From: Hyphomicrobiales bacterium
GTDB lineage: Bacteria > Pseudomonadota > Alphaproteobacteria > Rhizobiales > Rhizobiaceae
Length of the DNA stretch: 64,000 nt
NCBI GenBank assembly: GCA_017305935.1
Contig: JAFKJU010000019.1
Span: forward strand, 86,400 to 150,399
Direction of reading: 5' to 3'
Shown: one piece after another, positions 41,109 to 50,513 of the stretch
Layout: every line of letters begins with the position of its first letter
Numbering within the stretch: position 1 is the first letter of the stretch
The notes under the pieces: generated by a model
Told to the model about the DNA's origin: nothing
Database searches by the model: none
The model's input: only the letters and a program-made list of their open reading frames with translations
Made by a program: the position numbers and the translations under genes

Positions 41109-42815
41109 ATGCAGGAACAGGATGCAAGGGCGACAGCCGCCAGCCCGGCCAAAATCTGGCTCGCTTCCTATCCGCCGGTGGTGCCCGCCGAAATCGAGCC
41201 GTCGCGCGATACGTCGCTGTCCGACGTGCTGGAGGCGAGCTGCAAGCGCCACGCGGCGCGCATCGCCTTCACCAGCATGGGCCGCGACATGACCTATGGC
41301 GACCTGGATGAAAAGAGCCGTGCCATCGCCGCGTGGCTGCAGTCCATAGGACTCGCCCGGGGCGACCGTGTGGCGGTGATGATGCCGAACGTGCTGCAGA
41401 ACCCGGTCGCTGTCTACGCCATCCTCCGCGCCGGTTTCGTGGTCGTCAACATCAACCCGCTCTACACGCCGCGCGAGCTGGAATACCAGCTCGACGATTC
41501 TGGCGCCAAGGCGATCTTCGTGCTGGAGAACTTCGCCCGAACCTTGCAGCAGGCAGTGGCAAAGACCAAGGCGAAGCATATCGTCGTCACCGCCATGGGC
41601 GACCTGCTCGGCCTCAAGGGGCATCTGGTGAATTTCGTGGTGCGCAAGGTGAAGAAGATGGTGCCGGCCTGGTCGCTTCCCGGCCATGTCTCCTTCCGCG
41701 CGGCGCTGCAAAAGGGCGCCGGCCTGCCGCTGGCGCCGGCGGGACGCGGCGGCAGCGACGTCGCCTTCCTGCAATATACCGGGGGCACGACCGGCATTTC
41801 CAAGGGCGCGGCGCTGACCCACGCCAATCTGATCGCCAATCGCGACCAGATCCTGCTATGGCTGCGCGCCTGCTTCATCGACCGGCCGCAGCCGGAGGTG
41901 CTGCGTTTCGTCTGCGCGCTGCCGCTCTATCACATCTTCGCGCTGACGGTGAATTCGCTGATGGGCATCTCGGTCGGCGGCCATAACGTGCTGATCGCCA
42001 ATCCGCGCGACATTCCCGCCTTTACCCGGGAAATGGCCAGATACCGGTTCCACATCTTCCCCGGGCTCAACACGCTGTTCAACGCGATGATGAACTGCCC
42101 GGATTTCGGCAAGATCGATTTTTCGCAGATGCTGCTGGTGCTCGGCGGCGGCATGGCGGTGCAGCGGCCGGTGGCCGAGCGCTGGTTCGAGCGCACCGGC
42201 ATTTCCATCACCGAAGGCTACGGACTTTCGGAGACCTCGCCGGTCGCCACTGCCAACCGCTTCGATTCCCGCAGCTTTACGGGCTCGATCGGCCTGCCCC
42301 TGCCCTCCACCGAACTCGCCATCCGCGACGATCTCGGCCGGGACGTGGGCCTGGGCGAAATCGGCGAGATCTGCATTCGCGGGCCGCAGGTGATGGCCGG
42401 TTACTGGCAGCGGCCCGACGAGACGCTGCGGGTGATGACGCAAGACGGTTTCTTCCGCACCGGCGACATGGGCTTCATGAGCGAGGACGGCTATACCCGC
42501 ATCGTTGACCGCAAGAAGGACATGATCCTCGTCTCCGGTTTCAACGTCTATCCCAACGAGATCGAGGAAGTCGCGGCGATGCTGCCTGGCGTGCTGGAAG
42601 CGGCGGCGATCGGCGTGCCCGACGAGCATTCCGGCGAGGCGGTCAAGCTGTTCATCGTCAAAAAGGATCCGGCCCTGACCGAAGAAGCCTTGCGCGCCCA
42701 TTGCGCCGCCAATCTCACCAATTACAAACGGCCGCGCCATATCGAATTCCGCACCGAACTGCCCAAATCCCCCGTCGGCAAGATCCTGCGCAAGGAATTG
42801 CGTGGGGCCGCTTGA
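41109..42815 (+). CDS. fadD: Long-chain fatty-acid-CoA ligase
   Basis: A 568-residue acyl-adenylate-forming enzyme that activates fatty acids with ATP and CoA. Motifs include the P-loop-like YTGGTTGISKGA, the adenylation motif GYGLSETSPV, GEICIRGPQVMAGYW and the hinge/lysine region DRKKDMILVSGFNVYPNEIE. It supplies acyl-CoA to the fadE/fadA/fadJ operon at the start of the window. AGGAGG ends nine bases before the ATG. It is divergent from the PRC-barrel gene and followed by pgi. Confidence 0.9.
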   Translation: MQEQDARATAASPAKIWLASYPPVVPAEIEPSRDTSLSDVLEASCKRHAARIAFTSMGRDMTYGDLDEKSRAIAAWLQSIGLARGDRVAVMMPNVLQNPVAVYAILRAGFVVVNINPLYTPRELEYQLDDSGAKAIFVLENFARTLQQAVAKTKAKHIVVTAMGDLLGLKGHLVNFVVRKVKKMVPAWSLPGHVSFRAALQKGAGLPLAPAGRGGSDVAFLQYTGGTTGISKGAALTHANLIANRDQILLWLRACFIDRPQPEVLRFVCALPLYHIFALTVNSLMGISVGGHNVLIANPRDIPAFTREMARYRFHIFPGLNTLFNAMMNCPDFGKIDFSQMLLVLGGGMAVQRPVAERWFERTGISITEGYGLSETSPVATANRFDSRSFTGSIGLPLPSTELAIRDDLGRDVGLGEIGEICIRGPQVMAGYWQRPDETLRVMTQDGFFRTGDMGFMSEDGYTRIVDRKKDMILVSGFNVYPNEIEEVAAMLPGVLEAAAIGVPDEHSGEAVKLFIVKKDPALTEEALRAHCAANLTNYKRPRHIEFRTELPKSPVGKILRKELRGAA

Positions 42816-42841
42816 TTTGGCAGGGCGATTGCGACTAGTAG

Positions 42842-42856
42842 TTTAATCGATTGAAA
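42842..42856 (+). promoter_or_regulatory. Palindromic operator of pgi (LacI-type)
   Basis: TTTAATCGATTGAAA, with the core AATCGATT, is nearly identical to the perfect palindrome before frk. Its end lies 23 bases before the pgi start. The central CG is typical for LacI-family sites. Confidence 0.65.
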
Positions 42857-42879
42857 ACTCGGCCCAGGAGCATTTTGCC

Positions 42880-44505
42880 ATGCACGCGATTGTCGAAACC
42901 CTGAAAACGACCGCCGCCGAAACCGATACCACGGATATCCGCGCCGCCTTCGCGGCCGATCCGCAGCGCTTTTCCCGCTTCAGCGTCCGGTTCGACGACC
43001 TGACGATGGATTTCTCCAAGACGGCCGTGAACGAGGCCATCCTGCCGCTGCTGCTGAAGCTGGCGGAAGACGGCGGCGTGGCGGGCAAGCGCGAGGAGAT
43101 GTTCACCGGCAAGGCGATCAATTTCACCGAAAACCGCGCCGTGCTGCACACTGCCTTGCGCAACCGTGCCAACACGCCGGTGCTGGTCGACGGCAGGGAC
43201 GTGATGCCCGACGTCAACGCCGTGCTGGCGGCGATGGGCACGTTTTCCGACGCCGTCCGCTCCGGCGCGATCAAGGGCGCGACCGGCAAGGCGATCACCG
43301 ATGTCGTCAATATCGGCATCGGCGGCTCCGATCTCGGCCCGGTCATGGCGACGCTGGCGCTGGCGCCCTATCACGACGGCCCGCGCCTGCACTTCGTCTC
43401 CAATATCGACGCCGCCCATATCGCCGATACGCTGAAGCTGCTGACGGCCGAGACGACGCTGTTCATCATTGCCTCCAAGACCTTCACCACCATCGAGACG
43501 ATGACCAACGCCCAGACGGCGCGCACCTTCATCGCTTCGGCGCTCGGCGAAAAGGCCGTGCAGCATCATTTCGCCGCCGTCTCGACGGCGCTCGACAAGG
43601 TCGCCGCCTTCGGCATCGACCCCACCCGCGTCTTCGGCTTCTGGGACTGGGTCGGCGGGCGCTATTCGATCTGGTCGGCCATCGGCCTGCCGCTGATGAT
43701 CGCCATCGGGCCGGAGGAGTTCGGTCGCTTCCTTGATGGGGCGCACGCCATGGACGTGCATTTCCGGGAAGCAGAACCTGCGAAAAACCTGCCGTTGCTG
43801 CTCGGCCTGATCGGCTATTACCATCGCAACGTGCTCGGCTACCCCTCGCGTGCCATCCTGCCCTATGACCAGCGCCTGTCGCGCTTCCCGGCCTATCTGC
43901 AGCAGCTCGACATGGAATCGAATGGCAAGGGCGTGACTATCGACGGCACGCCGGTCGAGGGCCAATCCGGCCCGGTCGTCTGGGGCGAGCCTGGCACCAA
44001 TGGCCAGCACGCCTTCTACCAGCTCATCCACCAGGGCACCAGCATCGTCCCGGCCGAATTCATGATCGCCGCCAATGGCTTCGAGCCGGAGTTGCGACAC
44101 CAGCACGAATTGCTGATCGCCAACTGCCTCGCCCAGTCCGAGGCGCTGATGAAGGGCCGGACGCTGGCGGAAGCCAAGGCGCAGCTGACATCCAAGGGCA
44201 TGGACGACAAAAAGGCCGATTTCATCGCGCCGCACCGGGTGTTCACCGGCAACCGGCCATCGATCACCTTCGTCTATGACCGGCTCACGCCCTTTGCGCT
44301 CGGCCGGCTGATCGCGCTTTACGAGCACCGCGTCTTCGTCGAGGGCGTGCTGTTCCGCATCAATTCCTTCGACCAGTGGGGCGTGGAACTGGGCAAGGAA
44401 CTGGCGACCGGCCTGCTGCCGGTGGTCGAGGGCAAGCAAAGCGCTGCCGGCCACGACAGTTCCACCGCCGGGCTTGTCGCGGCGCTCGCAGGGCTGCGCC
44501 AGTAA
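42880..44505 (+). CDS. pgi: Glucose-6-phosphate isomerase
   Basis: A 541-residue enzyme interconverting glucose-6-phosphate and fructose-6-phosphate. Signatures are [14 protein letters not shown] and [27 protein letters not shown] with the catalytic histidine, and the glutamate in [14 protein letters not shown]. The CCAGGAG site lies eight bases before the ATG. In this organism it links imported fructose (frk, frc) with the Entner-Doudoroff and pentose pathways. It shares a LacI-like operator with frk, 1.5 kb away on the opposite strand. Confidence 0.96.
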   Translation: MHAIVETLKTTAAETDTTDIRAAFAADPQRFSRFSVRFDDLTMDFSKTAVNEAILPLLLKLAEDGGVAGKREEMFTGKAINFTENRAVLHTALRNRANTPVLVDGRDVMPDVNAVLAAMGTFSDAVRSGAIKGATGKAITDVVNIGIGGSDLGPVMATLALAPYHDGPRLHFVSNIDAAHIADTLKLLTAETTLFIIASKTFTTIETMTNAQTARTFIASALGEKAVQHHFAAVSTALDKVAAFGIDPTRVFGFWDWVGGRYSIWSAIGLPLMIAIGPEEFGRFLDGAHAMDVHFREAEPAKNLPLLLGLIGYYHRNVLGYPSRAILPYDQRLSRFPAYLQQLDMESNGKGVTIDGTPVEGQSGPVVWGEPGTNGQHAFYQLIHQGTSIVPAEFMIAANGFEPELRHQHELLIANCLAQSEALMKGRTLAEAKAQLTSKGMDDKKADFIAPHRVFTGNRPSITFVYDRLTPFALGRLIALYEHRVFVEGVLFRINSFDQWGVELGKELATGLLPVVEGKQSAAGHDSSTAGLVAALAGLRQ

Positions 44506-44530
44506 TCGCCTTCGCTTTCGAAAAAACCGC

Positions 44531-44567
44531 AGGTGCCGTCGCGGCCTTCCGCGACGGCACCTTTTTT
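44531..44567 (+). terminator. Terminator of pgi
   Basis: AGGTGCCGTCGC and GCGACGGCACCT form a 12-pair stem with an 8-base loop, followed by a run of T. Confidence 0.9.
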
Positions 44568-44597
44568 GTGCGATGCGATCACGAAATATTAAAAAAG

Positions 44598-44622
44598 GGA
44601 ACGCCTGCCCCTTCTGGCGATT
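44598..44622 (+). promoter_or_regulatory. Possible EcfG/RpoE2 promoter of the small hydrophilic protein gene
   Basis: GGAAC is followed after 18 bases by TT, which satisfies the S. meliloti RpoE2 pattern GGAAC-N18/19-TT; the stricter CGTT reads GATT here. It lies about 100 bases before the start codon. Confidence 0.5.
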
Positions 44623-44725
44623 AGACGGGGCGAGGTCAACAAACGGCCTCGTCGGATCGGGTTCGTATCAAGCACGAGGCACTGCGAACCCGCCTCGAAA
44701 ACGAACGTAACCAAGGAGAACTGCA

Positions 44726-44920
44726 ATGGCTAATCAGGGTGGATCGCACGAACAGCACGTCAAGGCTGGTCAGCAAAGCCACAAGAGTACCCAGCAGGCC
44801 GGCTCCCGGTCTTCCGACGACCGCGACATGAACAAGGGTTCGCAAGGCGGCTCCCAGGGCGGCTCGCATGAGCAGCATGTGAAGGCCGGCCAGCAGAGCC
44901 ACAAGAACGACCGTCATTGA
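44726..44920 (+). CDS. Small hydrophilic repeat protein, stress type
   Basis: A 64-residue, very hydrophilic protein made of two copies of GGSHEQHVKAGQQSHK joined by a Ser/Gln/Asp-rich linker. There is no cysteine, tryptophan, phenylalanine or leucine, so it is probably intrinsically disordered, like the KGG/GsiB type of stress proteins. A strong AAGGAG precedes the ATG. The candidate EcfG promoter supports a desiccation- or osmotic-stress role, which is inference. Confidence 0.78.
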   Translation: MANQGGSHEQHVKAGQQSHKSTQQAGSRSSDDRDMNKGSQGGSQGGSHEQHVKAGQQSHKNDRH

Positions 44921-44987
44921 CGCCCGTTCTTCGTTCAACTCCTGAGACTCCTCCCAAGACACCGTGCGGTCGCTGAAGACCGCTTCC

Positions 44988-45017
44988 AGGCCCGCATCGC
45001 CGATGCGGGCCTTTTTT
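44988..45017 (+). terminator. Terminator between the small stress gene and frk
   Basis: AGGCCCGCATCG and CGATGCGGGCCT form a 12-pair stem with one base between, then T. It serves the plus-strand gene and may also end frk, whose stop is at 45020. Confidence 0.85.
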
Positions 45018-45019
45018 CG

Positions 45020-45946
45020 TCAGAGGCCGATTTCGTGGGCGAAGGGCGGGTTGGCGCCAGCGCGCGAGACGGTGACGGCCGCGGCCTTGGCGCCGAGCGC
45101 CAGCGCCTTGGCAATTTGCTCCTCGGTCAATTCCGCGACCTGCGCCTTGGTCAGCAATCCCTGCATCTTCAGCGAGGCGAGAATGCCGGCATCGAAAGTG
45201 TCGCCCGCGCCAACCGTATCGACCACGGTGACGCGTTCGCTCGGCACGGAGACCTTGTGGGCGCGGCTGTAGCCGGTGGCGCCCTCGGCGCCCCTGGTGA
45301 TCACCACCAGCCTGGCGCCATGATCGAGCCAATGGGCGGCGATCTCATCATGGCCGCCTTCATGGCCGAACCAGTCCAGATCCTCGTCGGAGAATTTGAT
45401 GATGTCGGCCTTGGCGGCCATGCGCTCCAGCCGGGCGCGATGCGAGGCCTTGTCCTTGATGAAGCCGGGACGGATATTGGGGTCGAGCGAGATCACGCGG
45501 CTGTCGGCCTCGCGCATCAGCAACGCCTCGTAGGTGTCGCCGCAGGGATCGGGGATCAGGCTGATGGCGCCGAAATGCAGCGCCTCGACATGGTCGCCGA
45601 GCGCCGGAAGGTCGTCGCGGGTGATCATCCGGCCGGCGGTGCCTTCGTCGTAGAAGGCATAGGTCGCCTGTCCATCGACCAGCTTGACGAAGGCGATGGT
45701 CGTCGGACGGCCGGAGACGGCGCAGAAGGAATAGTCCACGTGACTCGCCGTCAGCGTTTCGCGCAGGATATCGCCCATCATATCGTCGGAAAGACCGGTG
45801 AAGAAACCGGCGGAGAGCCCGAGGCGGCCGACGGCGATCGCCGTGTTGAAGATCGCGCCGCCGGCATAGGGCGCAAAGCCCTTCTCTCCCAGCGTCGTTT
45901 CGCGCGGCAGCATATCGATAAGCGCCTCGCCACAGCAGATGATCAT
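45020..45946 (-). CDS. frk: Fructokinase (PfkB family)
   Basis: A 308-residue sugar kinase. The N-terminal signature GGAIFNTAIAVGRLG and the C-terminal DTVGAGDTFDAG, with the catalytic aspartate, mark the PfkB family. ATP phosphorylates imported fructose to fructose-6-phosphate. GGAGG precedes the start. The gene is separated from frc by pyrE and pyrC, all on the minus strand, and carries its own operator. To my knowledge the same order is present in S. meliloti, where this gene is frk. Confidence 0.92.
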   Translation of the reverse strand: MIICCGEALIDMLPRETTLGEKGFAPYAGGAIFNTAIAVGRLGLSAGFFTGLSDDMMGDILRETLTASHVDYSFCAVSGRPTTIAFVKLVDGQATYAFYDEGTAGRMITRDDLPALGDHVEALHFGAISLIPDPCGDTYEALLMREADSRVISLDPNIRPGFIKDKASHRARLERMAAKADIIKFSDEDLDWFGHEGGHDEIAAHWLDHGARLVVITRGAEGATGYSRAHKVSVPSERVTVVDTVGAGDTFDAGILASLKMQGLLTKAQVAELTEEQIAKALALGAKAAAVTVSRAGANPPFAHEIGL

Positions 45947-45968
45947 GGCCTTCCTCCGCAGATCCCGT

Positions 45969-45982
45969 TTTAATCGATTAAA
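45969..45982 (-). promoter_or_regulatory. Palindromic operator of frk (LacI-type)
   Basis: TTTAATCGATTAAA is a perfect 14-base palindrome 23 bases before the frk start. A matching site with the same core lies before pgi at 42842. No LacI-family gene is present in the window. Confidence 0.7.
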
Positions 45983-46023
45983 TTAAGCGTCAGCCAAGCC
46001 AGCGCCAATTCGCATGTGTGTTC

Positions 46024-46713
46024 CTAGAGAGAGGCGACGCCGCCGTTGCGGCCGGACCAGGCGAGCGGCGCATCGAGGAAGGCCTCGACTTCCGACAGCG
46101 TCTTGTCGTCGAACCGCTTTTCCGCTCGCGCCGCGGCGAGGACGTCGCGCCAGGTGGCGAGGTAATGCAGCTTGACGCCGCCCTTGTCGAAGCGCTGCTG
46201 CGCCTCCGGGAAAATGCCGTAATAGAACAAAGCGATGCCGTGATCGACGGTGGCGCCGGCTTCGCGGATGGCATCGATGAACTTGAACATCGAGCCGCCG
46301 GCCGTGGTCAGATCCTCGATAACCAGCACGCGCGCGCCTTCCGGCAGATGGCCCTCGATCTGGGCATTGCGGCCATGGCCCTTGGGCTGCTTGCGCACAT
46401 AGATCATCGGCAGGCCCAGGCGCTCGGCGAGGAAGGCGGCGAAGGGAATGCCCGCCGTCTCACCGCCGGCAACCACGTCGAACTGCTCGAAGCCGGCCTG
46501 GCGCAACACGGTGGCGGCAGCAAAATCCATGATCGACGAGCGGATGCGCGGATAGGAAATCAGCTTGCGGCAATCGATATAGACCGGGCTCATCATGCCC
46601 GAGGACAGCTTGTAGGGCTTGTCGGCGGAAAAATGCACAGCCTTGATTTCCCACAGCATTTTCGCCACCAGCTCGGCAACGACCGCGCGGTCGGTAAAAA
46701 CGGTCTGAAACAT
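46024..46713 (-). CDS. pyrE: Orotate phosphoribosyltransferase
   Basis: A 229-residue enzyme adding orotate to PRPP. The PRPP-binding motif [20 protein letters not shown] and the substrate region [20 protein letters not shown] are clear. The CAGGAGAG site precedes the start. It follows pyrC by 38 bases, so the two pyrimidine genes form a unit located between frk and frcK. Confidence 0.95.
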   Translation of the reverse strand: MFQTVFTDRAVVAELVAKMLWEIKAVHFSADKPYKLSSGMMSPVYIDCRKLISYPRIRSSIMDFAAATVLRQAGFEQFDVVAGGETAGIPFAAFLAERLGLPMIYVRKQPKGHGRNAQIEGHLPEGARVLVIEDLTTAGGSMFKFIDAIREAGATVDHGIALFYYGIFPEAQQRFDKGGVKLHYLATWRDVLAAARAEKRFDDKTLSEVEAFLDAPLAWSGRNGGVASL

Positions 46714-46751
46714 GAGGCGCTCTCCTGAATTTTAAAAACTGAAACGTCGGC

Positions 46752-47804
46752 TCAGCCGGCCACGGCCCAGTGCAGCGGGAACATCGGATCGAAGACGGTG
46801 ACCGGGCCGGCGCCGGTCTCGATTTTTGCCGGATAGGCCACCGGTTCGAGCTGGCGCACCAGCGTCATGCGTTCCTCGTTCGGGGCGAGCCCATACCAGG
46901 CCGGGCCGTTCAGCGAGGCGAAGGCCTCCAGCCTGTCGAGCGAATCCTCCTCCTCGAAGACATGGGCAAGGCAGCTCATGGTGTTGATCGAGGTATAGAT
47001 GCCGGCGCAGCCGCAGGCGCATTCCTTCAGCGGATCGACATGCGGGGCGGAATCGGTGCCGAGGAAGAAGCGGGTATCGCCGGAGGTCGCGGCCTTGCGC
47101 AGCGCCAGACGATGGCTTTCGCGCTTGGCGACCGGCAGGCAATAATAATGCGGCTTGATGCCGCCGACCAGGATGGCGTTGCGGTTGATGATCAGGTGAT
47201 GGGTGGTGATCGAGCCGGCGAGGTTCTTTTCCGCAGACGAGATGTAGTCGATACCATCAGATGTCGTGACGTGTTCCATCGTCACCTTCAGCTCCGGCAG
47301 GCGGCGGCGCAGCGGGTCGAGCACGGTATCGATGAACACCGCCTCGCGGTCGAAGATATCGACCTCAGGCGTCGTCACCTCGCCATGGACGCAGAGCGGC
47401 AGGCCGATCTTGGCCATGCGCTCCAGCACCGGCATCGCCTTTTCGATGTCGCGCACGCCGCCGTGGGAATTGGTGGTGGCGCCGGCCGGATAGAGCTTGA
47501 CGGCGGTGATCAGGCCGCTCTTCTTACCCTCTTCGACGTCGTCGGCGCTGGTGTGCTCGGTGAGGTACAGCGTCATCAGCGGCTCGAAACGGTCGCCGGC
47601 CGGAAGGGCGGCGAGGATGCGGTCGCGATAGGCCCTGGCATCTGACGTGGTAACCACCGGCGGCACCAGGTTCGGCATGATGATGGCGCGGGCGAAATGC
47701 CGGCTGGTATCGCCGATCACGCCTTTCAGCATCTCGCCGTCGCGCAGGTGCAGGTGCCAGTCGTCGGGGCGGCGCAGGGTGATTTCGGCGGTCGGGGTGG
47801 TCAT
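46752..47804 (-). CDS. pyrC: Dihydroorotase (class II)
   Basis: A 350-residue zinc amidohydrolase closing carbamoyl-aspartate to dihydroorotate. The metal motif [10 protein letters not shown] and the carboxylated lysine region [15 protein letters not shown] are visible, as is the C-terminal TDSAPHV. Its length fits E. coli-type PyrC. Two ATGs, six bases apart, can serve; 47804 was chosen for its GGAG spacing. It precedes pyrE in the same unit. Confidence 0.95.
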   Translation of the reverse strand: MTTPTAEITLRRPDDWHLHLRDGEMLKGVIGDTSRHFARAIIMPNLVPPVVTTSDARAYRDRILAALPAGDRFEPLMTLYLTEHTSADDVEEGKKSGLITAVKLYPAGATTNSHGGVRDIEKAMPVLERMAKIGLPLCVHGEVTTPEVDIFDREAVFIDTVLDPLRRRLPELKVTMEHVTTSDGIDYISSAEKNLAGSITTHHLIINRNAILVGGIKPHYYCLPVAKRESHRLALRKAATSGDTRFFLGTDSAPHVDPLKECACGCAGIYTSINTMSCLAHVFEEEDSLDRLEAFASLNGPAWYGLAPNEERMTLVRQLEPVAYPAKIETGAGPVTVFDPMFPLHWAVAG

Positions 47805-47836
47805 CGGCATCGGCTCCGGCTCTGTCGCGTCAGGAC

Positions 47837-47865
47837 GCAAACCCGGGGTCCGGCCCCGGGCTTGC
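47837..47865 (-). terminator. Terminator-like hairpin after frcK
   Basis: GCAA-A-CCCGGGG and CCCCGGG-C-TTGC pair across five bases, about 50 bases after the frcK stop and before pyrC. The T-run on the minus strand is short. Confidence 0.5.
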
Positions 47866-47911
47866 CTTGCAGTTCCGATATCATCAACAGCCGGCCGCTT
47901 GCAAATGCCGT

Positions 47912-48535
47912 TCAGAAGATCTCGATGCGCAAATCCGCCGGGCGGCTCCGTTCGCTGACCCGCTTGCCGTTCGGCAGATCGTTGCCGTAGAGCTTCTGGC
48001 GGATCGTCTCCTCGTCGAGGCCGTAATGCTGCCAGCGCTGGCGCAGCCGCTCCTCCAGCACGTCATAGGCCGGGCCGACATAGACGGTATAATCGAAGCG
48101 TCCGTCGAGCTTCGACCAGGGCGCCTCGTCGAGCAGCAGGTAATTGCCCTCGACCAGCACGATGCGGGTTTGCGGCGACACGGCGCGGGCCGAGGCGATG
48201 GCGATCTCGCGGGACCGGTCGAAGACCGGCACCAGCACCTCCTCGCCGCCCCTCTTCACCGCTTCGAGAATGTCGATGAAGCCGCGCACATCGAAGGTTT
48301 CAGGGGCGCCCTTGCGCGGCAGCAGGCCGCGCGCTTCGAGGATGGCATTGTCCATGTGGAAGCCGTCCATCGGCAGGACTTCGGCTCGCTCGTCGCGTGC
48401 CAAAAATTCTTCGCGCAGCGCATCGGCCAGAGTGGATTTTCCCGCACCCGGCGGGCCGGCGATGCCGACGACGAAGCGTTTGGCATCGCCCGCACGGCGG
48501 AGGATCTCCGCCGCGATGGCTTGAACCGAGGTCAT
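47912..48535 (-). CDS. frcK: FrcK-type nucleoside/fructose-transport-associated kinase
   Basis: A 207-residue P-loop kinase with Walker [16 protein letters not shown], and a second motif DGFHMDN typical of the uridine/phosphoribulokinase-like branch. In S. meliloti the fourth gene of the frc operon is frcK, of unproven substrate; it was proposed to phosphorylate imported fructose. The start overlaps the stop of frcA (ATGA), so it is co-translated. It is the last gene of the operon. Confidence 0.85.
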   Translation of the reverse strand: MTSVQAIAAEILRRAGDAKRFVVGIAGPPGAGKSTLADALREEFLARDERAEVLPMDGFHMDNAILEARGLLPRKGAPETFDVRGFIDILEAVKRGGEEVLVPVFDRSREIAIASARAVSPQTRIVLVEGNYLLLDEAPWSKLDGRFDYTVYVGPAYDVLEERLRQRWQHYGLDEETIRQKLYGNDLPNGKRVSERSRPADLRIEIF

Positions 48536-49317
48536 CAGGCCGCCAATGCCTCCGCCGGCGGTTCCTTGGCCCCGGTCATGAAGGCCACGGCATCCGACAT
48601 GGTGTAGTCTTGCGGCTTCACCACGCAGAGGCGGCTGCCGAGGCGATGGATGTGGATGCGATCCGCCACCTCGAAGACATGCGGCATGTTGTGGCTGATC
48701 AGGATGATCGGGATGCCGCGCGAGCGCACGTCGCGGATCAGCTCCAGCACGCGGCGGCTTTCCTTGACGCCAAGGGCTGCCGTCGGCTCGTCGAGGATGA
48801 CCACCTTGGAACCGAAGGCGGCGGCGCGCGCCACCGCCACGCCCTGGCGCTGGCCGCCAGACAGCGTTTCCACCGCCTGGTTGATGTTCTGGATGGTCAT
48901 CAGGCCGAGTTCGGTCAGCTTTTCGCGGGCGAACTTTTCCATGGCCGGACGGTCGAGCTGGCGGAACAGGCTGCCCATGATGCCGGGCTTGCGCAGCTCC
49001 CGCCCCATGAACATGTTGTCGGCGATGGAGAGCGCCGGCGACATGGCGAGCGTCTGGTAGACGCATTCGATGCCGTAGCCGCGCGCATCCAGCGGATTGG
49101 CGAAGCGCACAGGATTGCCGTCCAGCATGATTTCGCCGTCATCGGGACGGATGGCGCCGGAGAGCGCCTTGATCAGCGAGGATTTTCCCGCGCCGTTGTC
49201 GCCGATGACCGCCAGGATTTCGCCGGGCATGAGGTCGAAGTCGCAATTGTTGAGCGCGGTCACCTTGCCGTAGCGTTTCATCAGGCCGCGCGCCTTGAGG
49301 ATGGGTTCCTGGGTCAT
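48535..49317 (-). CDS. frcA: FrcA fructose ABC transporter ATPase
   Basis: A 260-residue ABC ATPase of the CUT2 carbohydrate family. Walker A GDNGAGKSSLI, the LSGGQRQGVAVAR signature, and Walker B VVILDEPTAALG are in order. Most CUT2 ATPases (RbsA, XylG) hold two nucleotide-binding domains and about 500 residues; this one has a single domain, the FrcA arrangement, and so should dimerise. The start MTQEPILKARG overlaps the frcC stop by four bases. Confidence 0.92.
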   Translation of the reverse strand: MTQEPILKARGLMKRYGKVTALNNCDFDLMPGEILAVIGDNGAGKSSLIKALSGAIRPDDGEIMLDGNPVRFANPLDARGYGIECVYQTLAMSPALSIADNMFMGRELRKPGIMGSLFRQLDRPAMEKFAREKLTELGLMTIQNINQAVETLSGGQRQGVAVARAAAFGSKVVILDEPTAALGVKESRRVLELIRDVRSRGIPIILISHNMPHVFEVADRIHIHRLGSRLCVVKPQDYTMSDAVAFMTGAKEPPAEALAA

Positions 49318-50387
49318 GCCGATGCCTTTCTGATCCACTGGTCGACGGCGACGGCGAGGATGATGAGCACGCCGATGAGGAAGAAGGTCCATTGCGGATC
49401 GGTGCCGACCATCTTCAGGCCCATTTCGAAGACGCCGACGATCAGCGCCCCGAAGAACATGCCGGCAATCGAGCCACGTCCGCCGAAGAGCGAGATGCCG
49501 CCGATCACGACAGCGGTGATCGATTGGATATTGCCGAGCTGGCCGGTCGAGGCCGAGGGCGATACCGAACCGAAGCGGCCGATCATCACCCAGCCGGCGA
49601 TGGCGCAGAACAGGCCGGCGATGGCATAGACCTGCACCAGGATGCGCTTGGTCTGCACGCCCGCCAGTTCGGCGGCTTCAGGATCGTCGCCGACGGCATA
49701 AACATGGCGGCCCCAGGCAGTGTGGCGCAGCACATAGGCGAGCAGCATCACCAGCGCCACCATCAGGAACACGGCATACAACACTTTCACGCCGCCGGGC
49801 TGGATGGAATAGCCCCAGAACTGAAGGGCGGGCGCCACCGCCTCGATATCCGAGGAGCGGATCGTCTCGTTGGCCGAATAGATATAGTTGGCGGCAAGAA
49901 TGATCTGCCAGGTGCCGAGCGTGACGATAAAGGGCGGCAGCTTGACGCGGGCAATCAGCCAGCCATTGGCGAAGCCCATCGCCGTGCCGAAGCCGAGGCC
50001 GAGCAGAATGGAGAACGGCGCCGGAATGCCGTAGCGGAAGGTGAACTGCCCCATCAGCACGGAGGAAAACACCGCGATGGCGCCGACCGAAAGATCGATG
50101 CCGGCGGTCAGCACCACCAGCGACTGGGCGCAGCCGAGAATGCCGACGATGGCGATCTGCTGCAGGATGGTCGACAGCGTGATCGCCTTGAAGAAATTGG
50201 GCGACAACAGCCCGAAGACGATGACGGAGACCACCAGCACGATCATCGGCACCGCCGAGGGCGTCTGATGCAGCCAATGCTGCAATTGCTTGAGCAGGCT
50301 TTTCTGCTCCTGGAATTCGGCAACCTTTTCGGAAGCGCCCTTGAGGCCTTCCTCGTAGCTGGTTACCGCCTTTGCATCGGATGACAT
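49314..50387 (-). CDS. frcC: FrcC fructose ABC transporter permease
   Basis: A 357-residue inner-membrane permease of the ribose/fructose (CUT2) family with about ten helices. An N-terminal cytoplasmic part of 60 residues leads into PMIVLVVSVIVFGLLSP, and family blocks include AGIDLSVGAIAVFSS and GISLFGGRGSIAGMFFGAL. The start MSSDAKAVTSYEE was chosen because the frame upstream crosses the frcB-frcC hairpin. It overlaps frcA by four bases. Confidence 0.93.
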   Translation of the reverse strand: MSSDAKAVTSYEEGLKGASEKVAEFQEQKSLLKQLQHWLHQTPSAVPMIVLVVSVIVFGLLSPNFFKAITLSTILQQIAIVGILGCAQSLVVLTAGIDLSVGAIAVFSSVLMGQFTFRYGIPAPFSILLGLGFGTAMGFANGWLIARVKLPPFIVTLGTWQIILAANYIYSANETIRSSDIEAVAPALQFWGYSIQPGGVKVLYAVFLMVALVMLLAYVLRHTAWGRHVYAVGDDPEAAELAGVQTKRILVQVYAIAGLFCAIAGWVMIGRFGSVSPSASTGQLGNIQSITAVVIGGISLFGGRGSIAGMFFGALIVGVFEMGLKMVGTDPQWTFFLIGVLIILAVAVDQWIRKASA

Positions 50388-50442
50388 GAGCGGTTTTCCT
50401 CCCCATGGCGGGTGCGTGCGCACCCGGCGTTCGCGTGTGCCG

Positions 50443-50477
50443 ATGCAAGGGCGGAACCTGACGCTCCGCCCTTGCAT
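50443..50477 (-). other. Stem-loop between frcB and frcC
   Basis: ATGCAAGGGCGGA and its reverse complement pair perfectly (13 base pairs, 9-base loop) in the 126-base gap. There is no T-run. In binding-protein operons such hairpins usually stabilise the upstream mRNA, raising the amount of binding protein over permease. Confidence 0.7.
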
Positions 50478-50513
50478 TCACATCCTGTCAGCCTTCGCCT
50501 GCGCGGCGGGCGA

